DNA from: Litsea cubeba
Taxonomy: Eukaryota > Streptophyta > Magnoliopsida > Laurales > Lauraceae
Direction: 5' to 3'
NCBI GenBank assembly: GCA_012931725.1
Contig: CM022946.1
Location: 77,276,744-77,340,743, forward strand
DNA length: 64,000 nucleotides
A model generated the notes under the pieces. The model ran no database searches. It had not been told where the DNA came from and saw only the letters and a list, made by a program, of their open reading frames with translations. Shown in pieces: positions 10,647 to 20,460 of this stretch (positions within the stretch are counted from its first letter, which is position 1; each line of letters opens with the position of its first letter). The translations under genes were made by a program, and so were the position numbers.

Positions 10647-13600
10647 ATGGCTTCAAGTAAGTTCCCTTTTTCAAGAAAACTCCATTGTAGGAAAAATAAA
10701 AAGATCTTTCTTTCTTTCTTTTTTTTGTTTCTTTCTTTTTCTTTTCTTCTTTTTTTTTCACGTGTTTTCCTCTTCTTTTTTTTTCACACGTTTTTTTTTT
10801 TTTGCTTTCTTTTCTTTTCTTCTTTTTTTTTCATGTTTTGTTTTTTTTTGTGGGCCGTACGGACAGATCCGTACGGATCTGGCCGTACGGCCACGTGGCC
10901 TGTGGGCCAGCCCCTTTATTTTTTTCCCTTTATTTTTTCTTTCCCTTCCCTTTTTTTTTGAGAGAGTTTCTTTTCTTTTCTCTTTTTTGTTTTCTTTCCC
11001 CTCTTTTTTTTTTTGAGAAAGTTTCTTTTCTTCTTTTTTTTTTTGTTTTGCTCATCATGATAATGCATTTTTTTTTGGCAAACCTAGATGTTCATGCATG
11101 CATTTGATTGTAAATTAAATTTGGAGCATGATGTGATAGCATACCTGAAAGTTTTCGCAATTTTGGGAATTTGAAGCTCGCAGCGATGTTGAGCCCTTCC
11201 TGATTTTGCGGAGACTTTGAGGTTTCGAAAGTTTGGAGTTTCGGAGCTCGCAGCGATGTTGAGCCCATCTTCAAGCTTTCTATTTCTTTCGGGATAGTTC
11301 CTTTTCTTTGGAATTGCCCCGTCATCATGTCAAAATTTCGCCAGATTTTTTTTTTTAGCGAGATTCTGTCATTTTGATGTTTGATCTTTTTCTTTTCCAT
11401 CCTTTTCAGGTGGTTCCTCCAGAACGAACAAGGGTAAAGAGCCTGCTACAAGCGTACCTCGTCGGTCTTGTAGATCTTCTAATCCGGCCGTTCAGCAGGC
11501 TTTTGAGAAGGTCCAGTATGTTGAGAGAAATCTGGAAGAGTGCGACTCCCTCAATAGAGATGAGATGAGGCAGCGACTGATCACTCTCAAGGGAGAGGAA
11601 TTTTATAAGATCATGGTAAGCAGTCGTCCATGGGTGATGGAAGATCAGAGCATTTTGCCCAAGCCTACCTTCTTCTTTGGTGATGCAGTCCCTGATGACA
11701 TGACATACCAGAGGAGGTGTTTTCAGTTTTCTTTCACAGTAGATGGTGGGAAGAAGACTGTTGCTACCCGGTCGACGTTTGATCGCACCGTCTCGATTAT
11801 GAGCCTTGCCCCCACGTGCTCTAAGAGGGAAGATCCTCCAAGCTGGGTGAGAAGGACAAATGTAATCAAGACCGGGGTTTTTGTCGGCGGTTCTCCTGGA
11901 TATACGGAGAGGTCGCCTGTTGACATGGACCTGTTGATGCCTTCCAGCGGCTACCAAGGCTCTGATTATCCGTCGGTCGATTTGAGACCGGTGGGCCTTG
12001 GTATTTTCAGTGGTGACGGCAGCAATTGGATCAAGCCTTTTCGACTCCGTGGCCGTTTCAATGCTGACTCCGAGTGGAAGTCGTGGACTGATCACGTTCT
12101 GCTGATTGGTGGCGCCGTTTTGAAGGAAGCTGGGATTTTTGATGCGGTCCGCGCCTTTAGGGAGACCGTGATCTTTTCCGACGAGGCCTTCATGGCTATG
12201 CTGGAATCATTCCTCCCACAAACCAATACCTTCGTTGTGACGAATGGTGAGATTGGTTTTTCTTTGAAGGAGCTGAGCGCCATTACTGGATTGCCCATCC
12301 TCGGGAAACTCTATGAGGAATTTATGCCGATTGACAGCGTCCTTGAGGGGCAGTCTGAGGAGTTCAGGCTTCTGTACTTTCAGCTCGTCGCCTTCTATGA
12401 TTTTTTGAAGGAGAAAGAGGGTTTGAAAGTTAGATCCAGCAGTTTGGAAGAGTTTTAGCTCTTCATTCCCCAATTTTTTCTGATAGTAGGGAGTCTTCTG
12501 ATAGCGTGACCCAAGAAGCCGGAGCTCAGGATCCAAGTTCAAAGAAGATCTCGGCCATGCAAGAAGAGTTGAGAGATTTCTGTGCAAGTACAAACGCCAT
12601 ATGTCCTGACATTGCACTGCGGAGAGATCTCGCTATTTACCTCACTTATTGGCTTGGTGAGGCTGTTTTTGCTGGGGGAGATGGAACGCACATCAGGCCG
12701 CATTGTATTTTTCCGGCTTGTCAGATGGCGTTTGGAGAGCAGCTTGCTTTGGTGCCAGCTCTTTACTCTTACCTGTGTACCGAACTGCAGGCTGCTGCTT
12801 TTTTGGTTCGGCTTGGGCTTCCCATGAATAGGGTATTTTCAGCCCATATCTTTTATTCGTGGTATGTGTACCACTGTCCTGGCTTCCACTGGCTGGGTGC
12901 TGCACAGGATGATGATCCTCTGATGATTCGACTGGCTAAGGGCAAAGCCGTGTCCGAATCACTTTTGTTTGCCCGCATGAGGATCCGACGGTTCAGGGAC
13001 GTCGAGATGGGGCAGTCTTCAGTGAAGCTTTCTCCAGAGTTGCGGAAGAAGGCTTTTGATTTTGGTGCCTCCCGAGACTCTACCAGGGCGGGGTCGGGAA
13101 GGCATTATTCCTTGACGAATGCAGAGAGAGAGTGGCTTTTTAGCATACGTGTCGGCACGATGGTGTACCGTAGACATCTTTTCGTCGACATCCAGCCGTA
13201 TGTACCCTCTCGTTTTGCTTTGCAGCTGGGCTTTTCTCAAGGCGTTGTTGGAGCGCCTTCAAGCATGGTGAAGTGCTTTGGAGGCTTACAGGACGGGAGA
13301 AATGCATGGGCTTTTTATAGTGCTGAAGACACTACAGCCATGATTTCTTATCCTGTGTTGCTGACTTCCCGGACTGCCGGCTTTGCGAAGTGGTTCGCGG
13401 AGAGCTTTTCGGCATATCGGGGGCTTTCCAAGAAGGAGCTTGATGTGAAGCTGGCATCTGGAAAGGGCCTTGGAAAGTCGGATGGCGTCCGGCGAGAGGA
13501 AGTTTGGGCCTTCCTTTCTGGAGAGAAGCACAAGATAGGCTTTCTCGGTGACCAGGGCGTCATTGGTTCTGAAGCTGTTCGAGAAATACCTAATGAGGCT

Positions 13601-15313
13601 TTAGAGCAGCTAGAACAGGAGGAAGCCGAACTTGGCGCTTGGATGCAAGCGGCACAGAGGCGAGCTTCCGTGGAGTCTACTGGCAAGAGCAGACCATCCA
13701 GTGAGGAGTCAAGTGGGAAACCTGACTCTGACAGCGGGGCAGGTTCTTCTAAGAAGCGAGCCCGCCGGAGTAAGAGGGGGAGGATTCATCATCGCAGCAA
13801 GGGGCAGCATGAGGACTCTCCTGACTTGGAAGTTCCTCTTACTATCAATGAGGATGTGCCAGTGGATGCTGACGAGCCTCCAGAGAAGAGAAGCCGAGAA
13901 GAAGAGACCGTCGGTGAAGGTATGATTCTTCCTTTTTCTCTTTCCATTTCTTTTCATGGGATTTTTTCCATGTTATTATTTGCTTCTTGTTTCTGCTTTT
14001 CTTTTCTCTTTTTTTTTTTAGCAGAGGAAGACTTGATGATGCCTGAGGTTCCGGTCGATGAGGTGGTGACGGATCCTGTCGAGGCACCTGAAGAAGAACC
14101 GAGGGGCTCTGGAGTGATCCCGGAGTCTCCAATTGGTATGACTTCCTTTTTTTTTTGTCTGTGACTTGGTTTGCTAACACATTTCTTGCCAGCTGACTTG
14201 CCACAGGATTCCGATGACTTTGAACCATCGATGGACGCAAATGTTGATGATGCTTCCGATGAGTTCATGGAGGAGGAAAGTGTTCCACCAGTCGTCGAAG
14301 AAGGTATTTTGTAGTTATAACTCTGATATTGATTTTCAAACAGGGTCATATTCATACCTTTTTGTGTTTCTTTTGCAGGTTTTGAAGTGGCAGAGGAGGA
14401 TCCGTCGCTTCCAGAGCAAGAGATGCCAGAGGTTGATCCAGAGGTAGAGATTCCAAGGACCAGCTCTGACAATGTTGAGGAGATTCCTCGCGCTGAGATT
14501 CCTTCCCGAGCAGGAGTAGCTTCAGCTGGAAAGAGTTCTTTTGTTACTCTTCCAACAGATGATGATATGAGTAGCCGACCAACGGAGTTGGGTGAGTCTT
14601 CAGCTGGGCCATCACTTCTTTTTGCGAAGAAGGTGGTGGTGCGAGTTCTGAATTCTTGGATTGAGACTCTCTTTTCTGGGCACTTGGAAGCCGGATTTGG
14701 CATGATCCAGCATGTGCAGGAGATTCTCAGTGATGCTGAAGAGGCTGGTCTGGATGTCACAGGTGCCAGGGCGATCGTTGATAGGATCATTGCACTGGGT
14801 GACAAGTGGTTTGAGACCGTAGGTTTGGCTGATGACCAGTTCTTCAAGGAGATGTTCCTGGATCCTGCTGATAAGGCTAAGTCTGACCTGGATGAGGCTA
14901 CAGAAAGCAGGAAGCAGGCAGTCCGAAAGAAGAACTTAGAAGAGCTAACCATCATCGGGCTGACACATGACCTTAACATCCTTGATAGGGAGGTCGATGA
15001 GGCCAGGAAACGTCTTGAGCATCTGCAGGCACAAGTCGCTGCCAAGTGGACTGCCATAATAGAGGCTCGCGACAGGGAGAGTGCTCTGATTCACCAAGTT
15101 GCAGATGCCGATCGGGTTCTCAAAAGGAAGTCTGATGAGGAGAAACAATGGCAAACTGCTCGAGGTAAGCTTCCTGGTGCGAAAGAAGGGGTACAGCCCA
15201 CTCCAGCATCTCATGGCAGGTTCCTGAAGAAGCGTGCCTTGGAATCCTTGATGGCTGAGGCTAAAAGTTTGCTTGGGGAGCTGAACTCTTGGCTGGAGAC
15301 CATTTTTGATTGA
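10647..15313 (+). CDS. Antisense accessory gene: plant mobile domain protein, spliced, one frame break
   Basis: Proposed exons: 10647-10656, 11410-13919, 14025-14135, 14193-14303, 14379-15313. Exon 1 codes only ATGGCTTCAA and has a strong donor (GTAAGT). The acceptor TTTTCAG at 11409 restores the frame that runs into MRQRLITLKGEEF. The first half carries FSLKELSAITGLPILG, and the next block has LTYWLGEAVF and RPHCIFPACQMAFGEQ, as in PMD (aminotransferase-like) proteins of plants and plant Gypsy elements. The reading frame changes between 12434 and 12458, where frame 0 ends in TAG and the next frame has opened: an indel, or an unrecognised intron. The middle is acidic and Ser-rich with a basic stretch (KKRARRSKRGR); the C-terminus is a coiled coil (EVDEARKRLEHLQAQVAA). 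Its molecular role is unknown. No domain suggests reverse transcription. A further small intron (15165-15219) is possible but weak. Confidence 0.75.
10657..11409 (+). other. Intron 1 of the PMD gene
   Basis: GTAAGTTCCC donor and CATCCTTTTCAG acceptor, 753 bp, strongly T-rich. It contains the palindrome cluster at 10853-10900 and a repeated GAGCTCGCAGCGATGTTGAG word (11172 and 11245). Open frames through its T-runs are low-complexity artefacts. Confidence 0.65.
10853..10900. repeat. Overlapping GC palindromes (CCGTACGG) in intron 1
   Basis: Three CCGTACGG cores at 10855, 10869 and 10883. They form the 12-bp palindromes ATCCGTACGGAT (10867-10878), GGCCGTACGGCC (10881-10892) and GGCCACGTGGCC (10889-10900, with a G-box core CACGTG). 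It is a GC island in a T-rich intron. Confidence 0.75.
13920..14378 (+). other. Three short phase-1 introns around two 111-nt exons
   Basis: Introns 13920-14024 (GTATGA...TTTAGCAG), 14136-14192 (GTATGA...TTGCCAG, only 57 nt) and 14304-14378 (GTATTT...TTTGCAG). All interrupt a glycine codon after its first base. Exons 14025-14135 and 14193-14303 are each exactly 111 nt and code for acidic peptides. The polypyrimidine tracts and loss of coding character inside the introns support the model. Confidence 0.65.
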
Positions 15314-15472
15314 GCTCCTGTATATATTTTTTTTACAGAAACCATCCTTCTCTCTCTTTTCTTTTTTTTTGGTACCACTTGTATTTTTTTGGTACTTATT
15401 TTTTGTAGTGCTTGTGAACACTTTCTCTCTCTTTTTTTTTTGGTACCACATGTATTTTTTTTGGTACTCTTT
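15314..15472. other. T-rich segment after the PMD stop codon
   Basis: Contains repeated TTTTTTGGTACCA-type words (KpnI sites within T-runs) and probably the 3' UTR of the PMD gene. No clear poly(A) signal can be singled out, and no gene was seen. Confidence 0.45.
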
Positions 15473-15602
15473 TTTTTTTGTTATCCCTACGCTCACTTTA
15501 ATCTTTTTGTGATAAAAGTAATTGCTAAATGGGATGCTTTTTTTTTGTTATCCCTACGCTCACTTGAATCTTTTTGTGATAAAAGTAATTGCTAAATGGG
15601 AT
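15473..15602. repeat. Two-copy tandem duplication
   Basis: A unit of about 61 bp containing GTTATCCCTACGCTCACTT, TTTTTGTGATAAAAG and TAATTGCTAAATGGGAT occurs twice (about 15473-15533 and 15542-15602) with few differences. Confidence 0.8.
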
Positions 15603-15652
15603 TTGATCAAAAGGTTGTCATTTTGTGAAAATCTTTTTTCAAATGATTGTTT

Positions 15653-15905
15653 TGGCATGGAAGCCAGGTTTTTGTTTGTGGCATGGAAGCCAATTTTGGC
15701 ATGAGAGCCAGCTTTTCTTGTGGCATTGATAGCCGGTTTGTTTTGTGGCATCTATAGCCGGTTTTGTGGCATTGATAGCCGGGTTTTTTGAAATCCAAGT
15801 TTTTTTGTTTGTGGCATTGATAGCCGGTTTTGTTTTGGTGGCATTGATAGCCGGTTTGTGGCATTTATAGCCTGTTTTGATGGCATTTATAGCCGGTTTG
15901 GTTTT
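15653..15905. repeat. GGCATNNATAGCC minisatellite, ten copies
   Basis: TGGCATGGAAGCC, TGGCATGAGAGCC, GGCATTGATAGCC and GGCATTTATAGCC follow each other, separated by GGTTTTG-type spacers. Each copy can pair GGC with GCC. A variant pair of the word lies in the LTRs (7491-7527, 35110-35147), so the minisatellite and LTR share a source. Tat-lineage 3' UTRs are known to be hypervariable and to generate satellites. Confidence 0.85.
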
Positions 15906-15912
15906 CAAAAAT

Positions 15913-16368
15913 GCAAGTATCGACTAAAAGTCGCCTCCCTGCTGAATGTTCTTGCAAGTATCGATGGAATGTCGCATCCTTGCTCATTCGGTTGCGAGTA
16001 TCGATGGAATGTCGCATCCTCGCGGATTTGGGTGCAAGTATCGATGGAATGTTGCATCCTTGCTTTTCAAAATTTTTGGTTTTGCGGGTACTGACTTGAT
16101 GTCGTTTTCCCCACGATTTTTTTTTGAAATTTGTGGTTTTCTCGAACCTTTGGGTTATGGATATCAACTGAGATGTTGCGTCTCCATGTTTAGGTTTTTT
16201 CGAACCTTTGAAATTTGGGTTGTGGATATCAACTGAAATGTTGCGTCTCCACAGTTTTGGATTTTGCAGGTATCGACGAAATGTCGCTTTCCTGTGATTT
16301 TGGAAGTGTCGAACATGGTTCATATGCTTCCGATTTGTGCGAGTATCGACTAAGTGTCGCTTCCTCGC
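15913..16368. repeat. Array of nine 30-nt hairpins with compensatory changes
   Basis: Hairpins at 15913-15942, 15954-15983, 15994-16023, 16034-16063, 16084-16114, 16157-16187, 16222-16252, 16266-16295 and 16339-16368. The layout is a 5-bp outer stem, TAT, an inner stem of 3-4 bp (CGAC/GTCG), a short loop, 3-4 unpaired bases, then the closing strand. The outer stem varies as GCAAG/CTTGC, GCGAG/CTCGC, ATGGA/TCCAT and GTGGA/TCCAC; the inner stem as CGAC/GTCG and CAAC/GTTG. H1 and H5 have one mismatch. It lies between the integrase stop and the 3' end of the antisense gene, in untranslated sequence for both strands. Confidence 0.85.
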
Positions 16369-16736
16369 GGTTTTTTTTTTTGAAAAACCATTTTTTTTTT
16401 GTTTAAAGACACGAGGGTCATAAGTTTTGACCTAAAACCATTTAGGCGGTAAAAGGCAGGGTGGACTAGGTTGGAAATCCCTGAATCCGGATTTTGTTTC
16501 AAACCATGAATTTTGGGTTCAAGAGTTGAAAATTTTGGTCAAGTTAGGGAAAGGTTCCTAAACTTGGATATTTTTTTTTTTGAACAATGAAACGATGAAA
16601 GTAAGCATTGTTTTAAATTTCTAGAAATTTCAACATTTGATATGAAAATTCTAAAAAAAGGGTGGGTTTAGCGAGCGTGTACCTGGAAACCAGTTTTGGC
16701 CATACAGGCATTGCTCTTACCCAGTTGGGTAAGTCT
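16369..16736. other. Non-coding segment after integrase
   Basis: T-rich runs and unique AT-rich sequence, part of the Tat 3' untranslated region. No repeat or gene was recognised. Confidence 0.5.
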
Positions 16737-18103
16737 TCAAGGGTAGTACCGCTTTAAGAACTTGCCATTGATGGGCAGCATACATCTGTCACCTTCCATG
16801 TTTAGGAGTGCGTATGCGCCATTGGAGAAAACTTTGTCGATGACGTAGGGTCCCTCCCATTTTGGCTCAAATTTGCCTTTGGACTTGTGAGCGAAGATCA
16901 TTGGTCTTTTTACCGCAAGAACCAAGTCACTCTTTTTGTAGGCGCGTTGCCGGACCTTTTTATCGAAAGATCCTGCCATGCGTGCTTGGTAAAGTTCAAT
17001 GCTTTGTTGAGCTTCGAGCCGTCTCTCATCGAGATTGTCCAGCTCATGGAGTTGCAATTTGACATTGCTTTCTTGAGTCATGTCATTTTGCAAGGATACC
17101 CTCAAGGAAGGAATTTGTACTTCCAAGGGTACGACAGCTTCGCATCCATAGACCAAGGAGAATGGTGTGCTATGGGTTGGTCCTCGAACGGTGGTTCGAT
17201 AGGCCCATAAAGCTTCAGACATTTTGTCGCTCCAGTCTCTTTTGTGACTAGAGACCATTTTTTTGAGGATTTTGCAGAGTGTCTTGTTGAAAGCTTCTGC
17301 TAACCCGTTTGCTGCCGGATTGTATGGAGTCGAAGGACAGCTTTGGATTTTGTATTTGTCGCAGGACCTGTAGAATCGATGATCCCGGAACTGGGGTCCG
17401 TTATCATGGACGAATCTTTTGGGTATGCCGAAACGACAAATGATGTTGGTGCGTAGGAAGTGAAGGACTGATGAGGTCTTCATTTCGTTAAACGCAAATG
17501 CTTCTGACCACTTGGAGAGATAATCCGTGGCGGCGAAGATGAAGCGATGACCTTTGCTCGAAGGGGGAGAAATAGGACCTATGATGTCCATACCCCAGGC
17601 TTCGAAAGGCCATGAGATCGCTGTAGGATGCAGCCATTCTGGAGGCATGTGAATGTAATCTCCATGAACTTGGCATTGTTGACAGCGCTTAGCAAATTGC
17701 ATTGCGTCAGCTACCATGGTAGGCCAGTAATATCCTAACCTTTTTATCTGATCATAGAGCTTAGGTCCAGCCTGATGAGCTCCGCAAAGACCAGCATGAA
17801 CTTCTTTGAGTATTTCTTCAGCCTCTTGTTGTGACAAGCAGCGCAGAAGTACTCCGTTGAAGGATTTCCTGTAAAGGTTTTTTGAAGGAATATCCAAATG
17901 AAAGCTTGGGGTTCGCCTTTGGATGCTTACCCGTTCTTTTGGATCTTCAGGTAGGATTCCGAACATAATGTAATCAATGAACGGATCCCTCCAGTCGCCG
18001 ATTGAAATTTGAAGGATTGAAATCCGACTTCCGACCACTTGGTGGCATTCAGCAACTGCTTGGTGTGTGTTAAGAGGAGGAAGGATTCTTCTTTCGCACA
18101 CTG
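16737..18103 (-). CDS. Tat integrase (3' part of pol)
   Basis: Integrase joins the cDNA to host DNA. The N-terminal zinc-binding motif is present (HAGLCGAH followed by CQQC). The catalytic triad is visible: D in WGMDIIGPI, D in FVHDNGPQF and E in NGLAEAFNKTL. The sequence around GPYVIDKVFSNGAYAL near the C-terminus resembles the usual C-terminal beta-barrel, and no chromodomain follows, as expected outside chromoviruses. The frame has no stop from 18103 to the natural end at 16737. It is separated from RT/RNase H only by the SIRE-like insertion; the codon phase matches across the insertion, so this is the same polyprotein. Confidence 0.93.
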
Positions 18104-18108
18104 TGATT
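18104..18108. repeat. Target site duplication of SIRE-like element (left)
   Basis: TGATT precedes the LTR start TGTAAGTCC and is repeated at 25637-25641. Removing the element and one copy leaves the Tat pol frame open. Confidence 0.95.
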
Positions 18109-18365
18109 TGTAAGTCCAAGGGAGATCCTTACCCTAGAGGGGGGGTGAATAGGGTGAGCTACACTTTATGACTAATAAAGACCAATTTTAACTTAATTAA
18201 CATTAACTAGTCACATGTGATGATTAAACAAACAATATGCGGAAGCTTAAATAAACAATCACCACATTGCAATCACCACAACACAAGATTTATAGTGGTT
18301 CGGCCTCAATGCCTACATCCACTACTGGCTTGTGTTCCTCACACCCCACCGGATTTCCACTATTA

Positions 18366-18495
18366 TGCTTTTCATAAGGCTAAGCAATAACCTCTACAAC
18401 TATGCTTTTCTAGGCTAAGCAATAACCTTACAATGTGCTTTTATAGGCTAAGCAATAACCTTTACACAATGCTTTTCTTAGGCTAAGCAATAACC
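18366..18495. repeat. Four-copy 35-43-bp repeat in SIRE-like LTR
   Basis: TGCTTTTCATAAGGCTAAGCAATAACC and three variants. In each, TGCTT pairs with AAGCA across a loop of about 9 bases. The homologous block in the other LTR is 24115-24247. Confidence 0.8.
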
Positions 18496-19320
18496 TTAAT
18501 ACATAAAAGATTTCTCTCAAAGAAAGTGTCTTCACAAAACACTCTTATGAGATTACAATTTAGCTCAATAAATTTGCCTCTAAGATAGGCGGATATGAAA
18601 GTGTAATGCAACTCACACAAACACACTAAGTAATGCAAAGATGAATGCTTATGAGGTGTGTGTGTGTGAAAACTTCAATCAAGATTAAAATTAAAGCTCA
18701 ATCAAAATATATGCTTAAAGCAATTCAAAAGTTTAATGCACATAAATAGATTTGATTGAACTTATATGCAAATCACTTGAACAACTACAAACTTGTTAAT
18801 GATATGAAAAATCAAAAGATCACAAGTTGAATGTAAATGCTTAAGCCTAATCAAGTGATGCATGTGCTATGCTATGTTGTTTTCAAAAACAAAGGTTTAA
18901 CTTAAGATTCAAATGAATGAAAACAACAAAGATGATTCAAACAAGTTAATGAAACATGTTTATAAAACAAATCAAAGGTTTTAACAAAACATGATTTATA
19001 AAGTTTTAACACAAAACTTGGTTTGAATCAAAGTGAGAAATCCATCACAATCTAAAACAAAGATTGAATGAAGGTAATGGATTTAACACATCATAGTTTA
19101 TATGCTAAAAATCATTTACCAATAATTTAGTCAAAGCATAAAACATATGATTAATAAAAGTAAAGCTTACTTGATGATTTAACTTAATGATCCAAGCTTT
19201 AGCTTTACTAATGACCCTCTTGGTCTTTCTTAGTTCATCCCCTTTTCCTTGACTCCAAACTCCTCAAAGATGGCTTGGAAGCTCTAAGATGTTCAACACT
19301 TTTTCAATGGGAATGAACCC

Positions 19321-19330
19321 CTTTTTATAC
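19321..19330 (-). promoter_or_regulatory. TATA box, SIRE-like 3' LTR
   Basis: CTTTTTATAC on +, GTATAAAAAG on the sense strand, followed by GGGGTTCATTCCC and a short leader. The counterpart is at 25070-25079. Confidence 0.6.
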
Positions 19331-19355
19331 TCAAAAGTTGAGTTCCTGCGTGTCC

Positions 19356-19515
19356 TCGGTCGACCCCCAGCTTGTCTCGGTCGACCGACCCTTAACGGTA
19401 AAAAATTAGACCGTTTGAAAAAAGCTCAACGGACACTTTCTCGGTCGACCCACAGTGTCTTCGGTCGACCGAAGGCATGGGTTCGGTCGACCGACCACAC
19501 TGCGGGTCGACCCGA
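19356..19515. repeat. Six GGTCGACC palindromes in SIRE-like LTR
   Basis: GGTCGACC occurs at about 19358, 19379, 19443, 19463, 19485 and 19505, often extended to TCGGTCGACCGA. It lies just upstream of the TATA box in element sense. It is a CpG-rich island in otherwise AT-rich DNA and is conserved in the other LTR (25105-25265). Confidence 0.85.
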
Positions 19516-19888
19516 GCCCAAGGACCAAAAATCCCATTTTTTGCATATTTAAAGAGATTTCTTTGTGGGATCTTTGGGCCACTAAATCAAGCTTGGAAAC
19601 ATGATTTTAAATCATTCTAAGTATTTTAAAATCATGAAACATAAAAAGCCAAAAATCATTTGAAACTTTAAATCATTGGCTAGCTTGATTTGTAAAAATT
19701 ATTTTTCAAATAAAATGCATCCAAGATGAAAACCAAAACATGCATGAAACATATGATTTACAAGATTTAAAACAATGCATGTGTAAATCAAGATTTCAAG
19801 AATTTCTAAATCAATGCATGTGTGAAAATTCATGAGATTAATAAAATGCTAATGCATCCATCAAATTGCAATAAACAAAATCCTAACA

Positions 19889-19900
19889 ATCTCCCCCTTT
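19889..19900 (-). other. Polypurine tract of SIRE-like element
   Basis: ATCTCCCCCTTT on +, AAAGGGGGAGAT on the sense strand, directly before the LTR. It is preceded in sense by GCCATCAAATTGC, the arrangement typical of SIRE/Maximus elements. Confidence 0.88.
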
Positions 19901-20460
19901 GCAATTTGATGGCAAACCTTTCTCACACTAAATCTTCACACTAAGTCTTCAGCTCCACCTTGGCTGGACTAGGCTTGAAATCTTCTTTGGATGCTTCTTC
20001 ATTTAGCTTGGGCTCTAGCTTTTTCTTCATTCTCCTTGTTGCTTGTAGCTTGATCATTCTTCAAGCTTTCTTTCCATCTTCCTTCTTTTAGCTAAGCAAC
20101 TTTTAGCTCCCAAGCTTTCTTCTCTTCATTTCTCCCCTTTGACCATGCACTCTCCTTTTGGTAAGATGTGCATTCTCTCCACCTTTAGCACTTTCTCCCC
20201 CTTAATTCTTTCTCCCCTTTTGCCATTAAGCTTGATCACTTTCTCCCCCTTTGCCATTAAATTGCAAAGGTATCAATTGAAGAGGGGTACCTACACACAT
20301 GAAACAAGGAAAATACCTTTTAGTAGCACCTGTTAACAAAGGAAATCGAAAATGAAGTACATAACAGGTTATCATGCATGGGTAATAAGCTATAAGGTGT
20401 ATCAGAAGCCAATATAAGGGTGAATTTGATCAACTCTAATGCTTCCTTAGAAGGTTTACT
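19901..20460. other. Non-coding internal segment of SIRE-like element
   Basis: CT-rich words (TTCTTTCTCCCC, TTAGCTCCCAAGC) and then mixed sequence. In sense this lies between the stem-loop array and the PPT. No pol remnant could be recognised in any frame. Confidence 0.55.

Larger units (their letters stand above)
18109..19888 (-). repeat. SIRE-like 3' LTR
   Basis: From TGTAAGTCCAAG to ATCCTAACA, 1780 bp. Features: a CCCTAGAGGGGGGGTGAATAG-like terminal block typical of SIRE-type LTRs, four TGCTTTTC...AGGCTAAGCAATAACC repeats (18366-18495), a TATA motif at 19321-19330, and the GGTCGACC cluster at 19356-19515. Confidence 0.95.

Noticed and set aside
10238..11107. Phe/Leu-rich ORFs in the T-rich region
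   Set aside because: Low-complexity translation of poly-pyrimidine promoter and intron sequence; the spliced PMD model explains the region better.
11406..12095. 229-aa minus-strand ORF opposite the PMD exon
   Set aside because: Shadow of the + strand coding region; no domain, and it lacks continuity with the Tat frames.
15653..16368. CRISPR-like array
   Set aside because: Repeats are short and degenerate with no unique spacers of fixed length, and the context is a plant retrotransposon.
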